Positions 51,866-57,987 of a stretch of 57,987 nucleotides of DNA are shown here, one piece after another. Position 1 is the first letter of the stretch; each line of letters opens with the position of its first letter. The stretch spans positions 163 to 58,149 of the forward strand of contig JAHDID010000039.1 of NCBI GenBank assembly GCA_020630975.1. The letters run 5' to 3'. Below the pieces are notes generated by a model. That model searched no databases, was not told the DNA's origin, and saw only the letters and a list, made by a program, of their open reading frames with translations. The DNA is from Verrucomicrobiota bacterium. GTDB lineage: Bacteria; Verrucomicrobiota; Verrucomicrobiia; Verrucomicrobiales; DEV007. The position numbers and the translations under genes were made by a program.

Positions 51866-52276
51866 TTATAGAATACCATTGAGGAGGCCAAGTAGACCCC
51901 AAAAAATAATCACGACTACGGTAAGAAAAGTCCCTCCACCAAACAACATAGAGCGAAGCAAAGGGTTAGCCCTGCCTCTGCCCAGGACGCCGCGCACATA
52001 AACTTCAATCAGCGGTCCTAGAAAGAAACAAAAGTTGGCTGTGACCCCAAATGTAATCCCCCCTGTAATGGTTCGCTCCCATGGTATTAATTGCCAAACC
52101 CATATGATACCTGCGATCAAACCAACAGGTAAACAAATCAGATTATATCGTAGCCTCAAACGCTCCCAAGCTTTAACCAATTCAACCAAATCGGCAGCAC
52201 TATTATCCACTGCACTTGGTTCTGAATTCTTTGGAACTAAGTAGGGATCCAGCCCGGTATCGGTATCGTCTTCCAT
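51866..52276 (-). CDS. Small membrane protein, unknown
   Basis: The 136-residue product has an acidic N-terminus (MEDDTDTGLDPYLVPKNSEP), then three hydrophobic helices: LICLPVGLIAGIIWVWQLI, TGGITFGVTANFCFFLGPLI and FLTVVVIIFWGLLGLLNGIL. No family or motif is recognised. This pattern (short soluble tail plus three helices) is common in poorly characterised Planctomycetes and Verrucomicrobia proteins. It follows the VOC-family gene on the same strand after 28 bases. Confidence 0.72.
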   Translation of the reverse strand: MEDDTDTGLDPYLVPKNSEPSAVDNSAADLVELVKAWERLRLRYNLICLPVGLIAGIIWVWQLIPWERTITGGITFGVTANFCFFLGPLIEVYVRGVLGRGRANPLLRSMLFGGGTFLTVVVIIFWGLLGLLNGIL

Positions 52277-52304
52277 TTAAAACTCCCCTAGGAATAATCT
52301 CCAC

Positions 52305-52655
52305 TCATCTCTGACGCTTCTGAGTCATCATGAATTCATTGCCCTCGGGATCGACACACATCGCTAGGTGCAGTGGATCTTCCTCGGTATCGACAGGCTC
52401 TCGAGTGAGCGCACCGCCGCACTCCTGCAGCCTCACGATGCCCTCGCGCAGATCATCTAGCTGAAAGGACAATCCGGTCCAGGTCCGCTTGCCCTCGCCA
52501 TCGGCATGGATCCCGATGGTAGCCCCGCAGACGACCACCTCGCTCCACACCTCGGTGCGGAGTGTCGGCTCGCCATCAAATAGCTCCTGGTAGAATTTGA
52601 TCGCGCGCTCCATGTCTTGCGCCCAGATTGCGTATTTCACCTTTTGTACTTTCAT
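52305..52655 (-). CDS. VOC-superfamily (glyoxalase/bleomycin resistance-like) protein
   Basis: The start was set at MKVQKVKYAIWAQDMERAIK; a longer frame upstream overlaps the divergent methyltransferase and is not conserved. The 116-residue product has the beta-alpha-beta-beta-beta VOC fold: AIKFYQELFDGEPTLRTEVW, then VVCGATIGIHADGEGKRTW and LHLAMCVDPEGNEFMMTQ (the final D-PxGN is typical). It could bind a metal and a small ligand. The substrate is unknown. It is divergent from the methyltransferase with 45 bp between starts. Confidence 0.88.
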   Translation of the reverse strand: MKVQKVKYAIWAQDMERAIKFYQELFDGEPTLRTEVWSEVVVCGATIGIHADGEGKRTWTGLSFQLDDLREGIVRLQECGGALTREPVDTEEDPLHLAMCVDPEGNEFMMTQKRQR

Positions 52656-52700
52656 CGTTCTGCAGTATGGGACGGGAATGGACGATCGACCAGTCGCTAT

Positions 52701-53705
52701 ATGAGATCTCGCAGTTCCGATGCCATACGAGAGTTTTTGCAGGATTCTTTCGCCCGCGCGGGCGGATCGATGCCCTTCCACGACTACATGGCACTGGCTC
52801 TCTACTCCCCCGAGCATGGCTACTACTCCTCGCAGATCGCAGATGTCGGTGGCAATCGGGCCGATTTCTCGACTTGGGCGACGCTCGGCGACCTCGGTAG
52901 GACGGTGGCTAGCTGGGTGAAAGCCGAGATCGCTCACCACGACTGGACTAGCGAGACCGTGCACCTGATCGAGATCGGCGCAGGCGACGGCTCACTCGCC
53001 TACCAACTCCTCAAAAGCCTAGGCTGGCGCCAGCGCCGCCGAGTGCACTACCACATCGTAGATATCTCGCCGCCCCTGCGCAGCCTCCAGCAGCAGCGCC
53101 TGAAAAGATACTCCGTGAGCTGGCACGCCTCCGTGCAGCAGGCCATAGCAGCCGCCCGCGGTCGAGCCATCCTTTTCTCCAATGAACTGGTCGATGCCTT
53201 TCCCGCCCAATGGCTCTGCTGGGATGGCGCGGGATGGCAGGAAGTCCAAGTGAACTACGACCCTAGCTCAGGCCTGCGAGAGACCTTTAGACCGAGCGAG
53301 GTGACGATAGACTGGCAGCCCCAAAAAACAGGTCAACGCATCGAGCGACATCCCAGCTATCGAGACTGGCTGAGTGAATGGCTACCAGCTCTCAAAGCCG
53401 GCTCCCTCCTGACGATCGACTACGGTGGACGAGACTGGCCCTCGATCTACACTCCCAAGCCTGCAGGCACCATGCGCGGCTATCACCAGCAGCGCCGGAT
53501 CGAAGGTGGCGCTATCTACCAGAGATTTGGCCAACAAGATCTGACTGCCGATGTGAACTTTGGCGAAATCCAAAAATGGGGCGAAGCGCAAGGGCTGCAA
53601 ACTATCGAGCTAAACGATCTCGCCCGATTTTTCGAGGCGTATGATGCTCCTGTCGAGCGCGTAGAGGCCGCCGAGGCGTTTCTCGTGCTACACCAGCGAC
53701 TTTAG
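52701..53705 (+). CDS. MidA/NDUFAF7-like SAM-dependent methyltransferase
   Basis: The start was set at MRSRSSDAIREFLQDSFARA; the open frame begins 28 codons earlier but overlaps the divergent gene. The 334-residue product follows the DUF185 family layout: MPFHDYMALALYSPEHGYYS, FSTWATLGDLGRTVA, HLIEIGAGDGSLAYQLL (SAM-binding), IVDISPPLRSLQQQRL, and LFSNELVDAFPA. In mitochondria the homologue methylates an arginine of complex I; bacterial roles are unclear. The length is slightly shorter than usual but the motifs are intact. Confidence 0.9.
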   Translation: MRSRSSDAIREFLQDSFARAGGSMPFHDYMALALYSPEHGYYSSQIADVGGNRADFSTWATLGDLGRTVASWVKAEIAHHDWTSETVHLIEIGAGDGSLAYQLLKSLGWRQRRRVHYHIVDISPPLRSLQQQRLKRYSVSWHASVQQAIAAARGRAILFSNELVDAFPAQWLCWDGAGWQEVQVNYDPSSGLRETFRPSEVTIDWQPQKTGQRIERHPSYRDWLSEWLPALKAGSLLTIDYGGRDWPSIYTPKPAGTMRGYHQQRRIEGGAIYQRFGQQDLTADVNFGEIQKWGEAQGLQTIELNDLARFFEAYDAPVERVEAAEAFLVLHQRL

Positions 53706-53710
53706 GGCGA

Positions 53711-53750
53711 TTGCACCCTATTGAGTCAAAACTGTACCCTATTGAATTTC
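53711..53750 (-). repeat. 21-bp tandem repeat, locus 4 (2 units)
   Basis: ACCCTATTGA begins at 53715 and 53736, 21 bases apart. On the minus strand the units are TTCAATAGGGTACAGTTT and CTCAATAGGGTGCAAT. It lies between convergent genes, 25-64 bases past the stop codon of the minus-strand gene at 53775, again in the orientation of the gene it follows. Confidence 0.9.
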
Positions 53751-53774
53751 AGTATTTTGTATGAGAAACACGGG

Positions 53775-54314
53775 CTAGAGCTGATCCAACGTGTTGAGAA
53801 CTTTAGTCCGATTTTCTCTGACGTCCTCAGGCTGGTAGTCAGGAAACTCCCTCTGTAGGAGCTCATACCAGCTGGCAGATTCCTCGTACTTCTGGCGAGC
53901 CTCGTCTAGCCTTCCCTTTGCCTCTAGCTCAGCTCCGACTTCAGCCGCGGAGTAAGCTCGCACCCATACTTTTAATGGATCATTCTCAGCCAAGACAATT
54001 TCAGAGGTGCGAACCGAAGCTTCACCTACGGGCAGCGTCAGCGCAGGCAGCACATTCGCATCGATCACCTCGACCCGCTCGATCGCCTCTGGACTGGCCG
54101 TGGATGGCGTGATCTCCTCATCTAAAATACTCCGGCGATAGCGATCATCCGATGCAGAGGTCTCATATTCAACGACTTTGGCACGCTCTGCTCTAGCTAG
54201 ACCGAGAGATTTCTCACTCGGCGGAGGCAGGTTTTCCAAAAGAGAAAGGGCCCAAATGGCACAAAGTGCCGTGCAGATCGCCCAGATGATGAACCAAAAT
54301 GCTCTAGAATTCAT
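53775..54314 (-). CDS. Membrane-anchored hypothetical protein
   Basis: The 179-residue product has an N-terminal anchor helix (FWFIIWAICTALCAIWALSL, residues 6-25) and an acidic, helical extracytoplasmic part that ends with a TPR-like unit (ELEAKGRLDEARQKYEESAS, then WYELLQREFPDYQPEDVREN). It may take part in protein contacts at the membrane. I do not recognise a family. The 283 bases upstream (to leuA) are AT-rich near its start and otherwise without recognised features. Confidence 0.75.
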   Translation of the reverse strand: MNSRAFWFIIWAICTALCAIWALSLLENLPPPSEKSLGLARAERAKVVEYETSASDDRYRRSILDEEITPSTASPEAIERVEVIDANVLPALTLPVGEASVRTSEIVLAENDPLKVWVRAYSAAEVGAELEAKGRLDEARQKYEESASWYELLQREFPDYQPEDVRENRTKVLNTLDQL

Positions 54315-54597
54315 AATAAAATTTATAATAATTTAAACATATTCTAATAATTTTACAACCAACTAGTCGTGAGAAATCAGCCTCGACAGTGGGAGATTTT
54401 AAATTAACCTTTTAAACAGTATTAAAGATCAGATGAATCTCTCGGTGGCAAACCTATCTCTCGACCGCCTCGGCCTGCTTACTACAGATTGCCGACTGGG
54501 CCTCCGCGCTCAGTAGTCACTTTTCTCTCCCAACTTCTGATCTTACTCCAACTCTTACGGGACACTTGTGCCCTACCGCCAAAACTAAATCGAAGCG

Positions 54598-56271
54598 ATG
54601 AAATCAGCCTCAATCAGTAAATACCGACCATTCCCAGCAGTGGATCTGCCCGATCGCGAATGGCCAGACCGGACCATCACCGAGGCTCCGATCTGGTGCA
54701 GTGTCGATCTACGAGACGGGAATCAGGCACTGCCGATACCCATGAGTGTCGAGGAGAAGCTGCGGTATTTCACCATGCTGGTAGAGATCGGCTTCAAGCA
54801 GATCGAAGTCGGATTTCCCTCGGCCTCCGAGACCGAGTTCAACTTCCTGCGCGCACTCGTCGACCAAGACCTAATCCCAGCCGATGTCACCCTACAGGTG
54901 CTCGTACAGGCCCGCCAGGAGCTGATCGAAAAGACCTTTAAAGCGCTCGATGGCGTGCCACGCGCCATCGTGCACGTGTACAACTCCACATCGCCACTCC
55001 AGCGCCGTGTCACCTTCAACAACGCGTCTCGGGAGAAGATAAAGGGCATCGCCGTGGATGGGGTGAAGCACATCTGCGACCTCGTCGATAGCATCCCAGA
55101 TACTCGTGTGGATCTCCAGTACTCGCCTGAGAGCTTCTCCGATACCGAGCTGGATTTCTCTCTCGAGGTCTGCAATGCCGTGACCGCAGTCTGGCAGCCT
55201 ACGGCGGACCGCAAGATCATCCACAATCTGCCCGCCACCGTCGAGTGGGCGACGCCTAATGTACATGCCGACCAGATCGAGTGGTTCTGTAAAAATGTCG
55301 ACCAGCGAGAGAATGTGATCGTGAGCCTGCACACCCACAACGATCGCGGCACCGGCGTGGCAGCTACCGAGCTAGGGCTCATGGCAGGTGCAGACCGAGT
55401 CGAGGGCACTCTCTTTGGCAATGGCGAGCGCACTGGCAATCTCGATATCGTCACCGTAGCGCTGAATATGAACAGCCACGGCATCGAGACAGGGCTGGAC
55501 TTTTCCGACCTCTCACACATCCGCCAGGTGTATGAGCAGACGACCCGCATGATCGTGCCCGAGCGCCTACCCTACGCAGGCGAGCTGGTATTTACGGCTT
55601 TCTCCGGCAGCCACCAAGATGCCATCAAAAAAGGCTTCGACCGCCGCCGTCAAGAGGTGGAGACCGAAGGCGAAGACCTCGCCTGGGGAGTCCCCTACCT
55701 CACCATCGATCCACGCGATATCGGGCGCAGCTACGAGGCGATCATCCGCATCAATAGCCAAAGCGGCAAAGGCGGCGTGGCCTACGTACTCGACCAGGAG
55801 CATGGCTACGATCTGCCCAAGACCATGCACCCACAGGTGGGCCAGCTCATCTCCGGTGTCGCCGATGCCGAGGGCCGCGAGCTGACCAATATCGAGATCC
55901 GCGAGCTATTCCACCAGCACTTCGTCAATGTCGAGGCTCCGATGCAGTTGATCGAGTTCGACATCGATCACTCCACCTGGGACTGCTCGGCCAAGATCGC
56001 CATCGATGGCAGCGAGGCTGAGGGCAAAGGCGCTGGCAATGGCCCGATCAACTCGCTGGTGAATTGTCTGGAGAATCTCGGCCACAAAGATTTCTCAGTG
56101 ACCGACTACCGCAGTCAGGCGCTACGCGGCGGATCCGATGCCGACTCCGCAGCCTACGTACAGATCAGCAAAGACGACCGCCTCATCTGGGGCTGTGGCG
56201 TCGATAGCTCGATCGAGCTGGCTGGTATCAAAGCACTGATCTGCGCGTGGAATATCGCTCGAGAGGGCTAA
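54598..56271 (+). CDS. leuA: 2-isopropylmalate synthase (LeuA type 2)
   Basis: The 557-residue enzyme condenses acetyl-CoA with 2-oxoisovalerate in leucine synthesis. The catalytic TIM barrel shows APIWCSVDLRDGNQALPIPM (residues 30-49), IEVGFPSASETEF, SLHTHNDRGTGVA (metal-binding histidines) and VEGTLFGNGERTGNLD. The C-terminal LeuA dimer domain (STWDCSAKIAIDGSEAEGKG) provides leucine feedback control. Sequence style matches the LeuA2 type also known from Actinobacteria, rather than the E. coli type. No leader peptide with Leu codons or T-box was found in the 54315-54597 region. Confidence 0.96.
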   Translation: MKSASISKYRPFPAVDLPDREWPDRTITEAPIWCSVDLRDGNQALPIPMSVEEKLRYFTMLVEIGFKQIEVGFPSASETEFNFLRALVDQDLIPADVTLQVLVQARQELIEKTFKALDGVPRAIVHVYNSTSPLQRRVTFNNASREKIKGIAVDGVKHICDLVDSIPDTRVDLQYSPESFSDTELDFSLEVCNAVTAVWQPTADRKIIHNLPATVEWATPNVHADQIEWFCKNVDQRENVIVSLHTHNDRGTGVAATELGLMAGADRVEGTLFGNGERTGNLDIVTVALNMNSHGIETGLDFSDLSHIRQVYEQTTRMIVPERLPYAGELVFTAFSGSHQDAIKKGFDRRRQEVETEGEDLAWGVPYLTIDPRDIGRSYEAIIRINSQSGKGGVAYVLDQEHGYDLPKTMHPQVGQLISGVADAEGRELTNIEIRELFHQHFVNVEAPMQLIEFDIDHSTWDCSAKIAIDGSEAEGKGAGNGPINSLVNCLENLGHKDFSVTDYRSQALRGGSDADSAAYVQISKDDRLIWGCGVDSSIELAGIKALICAWNIAREG

Positions 56272-56356
56272 AAATCCGCTGCTCATATTTTGTATCATTG
56301 CTAGGATTTCCCCACTTCCCTTTTCGCGAAAAGGGTTGATTATTAGGGACTCCCTG

Positions 56357-57987
56357 ATGCGATACATAGTCTGCCTACTTGTTTTCGTCTCAGTAGCCTG
56401 CTCGCTGCTGGGGCGAGCCGAGCCAGCCTCTCCCTCAGCCAAAGCGCTGGAGGATCGGTTGCCGCAATTTCGTAAAATCTCGAAAGACGCCCCTCCGACT
56501 CCTGAGAAAGTCCCCGACGGCCCACTCGACATCGAGCAACAGATCGACACCGGGACCGTGGATAAGAAACCCGGCTTCGTCGTACAGTTCGACGATCTCC
56601 GCAACGAGTGGTCTACCCTGATGATCCCACGCATGCCGGGAGAGACAGTCGACTTCCACATCGTCGATGGGCCGAGCGATGCCAGCTACGAGATCTGGAA
56701 TGAGACTGGCACCAACCAAAGCACCGGCAGCCAGAGCTGGACCTGGACCGCGCCACAGGAGCCGGGCTTTTCCCGCATCGAGATCCGCGAGGTATCGACT
56801 GGCCAGTCCATGACCTTTCAGATGATGGTGCTCAGCCCCTGGAGCGGCACCACCTACATGGGCGACTACAAGATCGGTCGCTACGAGCACGAGCTATTCA
56901 AAGGGGTCTCGACCTACGCCGCACCGCGTGGCTTCATCGAGCTGACCGAGGAGAATCAAGATACCTGGGTATCGCCACACTTTCAGCTCAAGCAGTTCGC
57001 CTGTATCCAAAAACTCGACGGCAAACACACCACCGACCGCGAGCTGATCAGCCGGATCTTTCCCAAATACCTCCTGCTCGAGCCCAGACTACTGCTCAAG
57101 CTCGAGCTACTGGTCGAGCACCTCAATGCCACGGGTATACCCACCAATGGCGCACTCTACGTGCATAGCGCCTACCGCACCCCTACCTACAACTCTGCTA
57201 TCGGCAATCGCACCTCCTACAGCCGCCACTGCTATGGCGATGCGGCGGATGTCTATGTGGATGCCAACCGCAACGAGATGATGGACGATCTCAATGCTAA
57301 TGGCAGCGATGGTGAAAACTCTGATGCTACGGTGCTCTTTGAAGCTGTCCACGAGATCCTCACCGAGCCCTGGCAGGAGCCCCTGATCGGTGGCATTGGC
57401 TACTACACCAAACGCGACTTCCGCGGACCATTTGTGCATGTCGATGCCCGTAGCTACGAAGTCCACTGGGGCAAAAAGAAGCCCCCGGGAGCGCTGACCA
57501 TCGAGCGCTACCCCAACTATGTGCCACCCGAGGATATGGAGGGCCCCGATCCTGAGGCCGCCGAGAGACTCCTCGCCATCGCCGAGGCGCAGCCACCTAA
57601 AGCCCCCTACACCACCACCATCAAACTCATCGACGATGCCTACCTAACCGAAGCAGCCAAGATCGACCTGGCCACCGAGCTAGTCGAGATGGAGGCCGCC
57701 ATCGAAGCCGAGCACCAACGCCAAAGCGATGAAGGCCTGATCGTAGCCGAATCCGAACTCAATCAGCACACAGCCGAAGTCGCCACTGATCAAAGCACCG
57801 AAGACGTAGCCGAACTAGACGCCTCGCAAGTCGTCATCATCGCCGCAGCGAGTAACAAACCAGCTCAGCCAGAAATCGATGAGGCACAGGAGGGCGCTGA
57901 TGAAGAAGACGAGCCTACCACTTCTAAAAATTCTCCCACCTGGTGGGACGATTTGAAGCTAGGGCTGCGCTCGCTTTGGCCTTGGGG
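56357..57987 (+). CDS. Secreted M15-type peptidase, truncated by the window end
   Basis: The frame is open from ATG at 56357 to the window edge (543 codons). It begins with a signal peptide (MRYIVCLLVFVSVACSLLG), then an Ig-like or beta-sandwich part (VVQFDDLRNEWSTLMIPRMP, SWTWTAPQEPGFSRIEIREV), and a peptidase M15 domain: ALYVHSAYRTPTYNSAIGNR, SRHCYGDAADVYVD (SxHxxGxAxD zinc motif) and GPFVHVDARS (second His and Asp). It probably cleaves D-Ala-containing peptide bonds in peptidoglycan. An acidic, Glu-rich C-terminal tail of about 150 codons follows and continues beyond the window. Confidence 0.88.
   Translation, partial: MRYIVCLLVFVSVACSLLGRAEPASPSAKALEDRLPQFRKISKDAPPTPEKVPDGPLDIEQQIDTGTVDKKPGFVVQFDDLRNEWSTLMIPRMPGETVDFHIVDGPSDASYEIWNETGTNQSTGSQSWTWTAPQEPGFSRIEIREVSTGQSMTFQMMVLSPWSGTTYMGDYKIGRYEHELFKGVSTYAAPRGFIELTEENQDTWVSPHFQLKQFACIQKLDGKHTTDRELISRIFPKYLLLEPRLLLKLELLVEHLNATGIPTNGALYVHSAYRTPTYNSAIGNRTSYSRHCYGDAADVYVDANRNEMMDDLNANGSDGENSDATVLFEAVHEILTEPWQEPLIGGIGYYTKRDFRGPFVHVDARSYEVHWGKKKPPGALTIERYPNYVPPEDMEGPDPEAAERLLAIAEAQPPKAPYTTTIKLIDDAYLTEAAKIDLATELVEMEAAIEAEHQRQSDEGLIVAESELNQHTAEVATDQSTEDVAELDASQVVIIAAASNKPAQPEIDEAQEGADEEDEPTTSKNSPTWWDDLKLGLRSLWPW

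Noticed and set aside
52656-52964. N-terminal extension of the VOC protein
   Set aside because: The extra 103 codons overlap the divergent methyltransferase gene and do not resemble any domain.
54315-54597. T-box or leucine attenuator before leuA
   Set aside because: No T-box core sequence, Leu-codon-rich leader peptide or convincing terminator/antiterminator pair was found.
54723-55550. Long minus-strand frame of 275 codons
   Set aside because: Lies wholly antisense to leuA, whose coding evidence is strong; it is a GC-bias shadow.

Overview
The window looks like a chromosomal segment of a free-living, probably marine or sediment-dwelling Verrucomicrobiota bacterium (Planctomycetes-Verrucomicrobia-Chlamydiae group). 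The evidence is a DUF1549/DUF1553 cytochrome next to a DUF1501 protein, a ThuA-like protein, a Sec-exported sulfatase with a formylglycine-generating enzyme, two small SHD1-like secreted proteins, PEGA-repeat and beta-helix proteins, and a C-terminal 'SSTDLxxW...FYRV' domain typical of Verrucomicrobiota secreted proteins. No tRNA, rRNA or CRISPR array was recognised. Genus and species cannot be told from this window.

Layout. 0-10 kb: DUF1501/PSD1 pair (minus), a RelE/ParE-type toxin-antitoxin pair (plus), then a minus-strand run of a membrane protein, aat, formylglycine-generating enzyme and rpoN; a ThuA-like protein (plus). 10-11 kb: a REP-associated tyrosine transposase (RAYT) between paired REP hairpins. 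11-28.8 kb: mostly core or lifestyle genes (P-loop ATPase, glycosyltransferase, NRAMP-like transporter, Gfo/Idh/MocA oxidoreductase, pseudopilin-like protein, SGNH hydrolase and sulfatase, SHD1-like protein, WYL regulator, ClpX-like unfoldase, WecG-type glycosyltransferase, epimerase, PEGA/SUMF protein, DUF58 protein). 29-33.5 kb: assimilatory sulfite reductase cysJI with a LysR regulator. 33.8-40 kb: an accessory zone with small hypotheticals, a broken integrase, a second Y1 transposase, an Mrr-like nuclease, a MITE-like element and five copies of a CGCCTGTCCCC repeat. 40-45.5 kb: NTF2-like protein, cardiolipin synthase, response regulator, deiodinase-like lipoprotein, ECF sigma factor with a membrane partner. 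45.7-51.4 kb: an AT-richer exopolysaccharide group (beta-helix protein, Wzz/Wzc-like protein, Wzy/O-antigen ligase-like protein). 51.9-58 kb: small proteins, MidA-like methyltransferase, leuA and an M15 peptidase cut by the window edge.

How genes work together. The formylglycine-generating enzyme keeps both catalytic cysteines and would activate the sulfatase, whose CxPxR motif is intact; an SGNH esterase is translationally close to that sulfatase. CysJ and CysI together reduce sulfite to sulfide, probably under the adjacent LysR protein. The glycosyltransferases, epimerase, chain-length protein and polymerase point to cell-surface polysaccharide synthesis at two separate places.

Most unusual content. 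Four intergenic sites carry 2-3 copies of a repeat with an exact 21-bp period (core TCAATAGGGTACAATTT), always downstream of a gene and in the same orientation relative to it. I do not recognise this family. Separate repeat families are GTAG-headed REP hairpins (two loop classes, CCCA and CTAA) with their likely RAYT, the CGCCTGTCCCCATTTAC family around 35-39 kb, and a 151-bp element with 17-bp inverted ends and near-perfect 8-bp flanking repeats. The O-antigen polymerase-like gene seems to begin with a non-canonical ATT codon.
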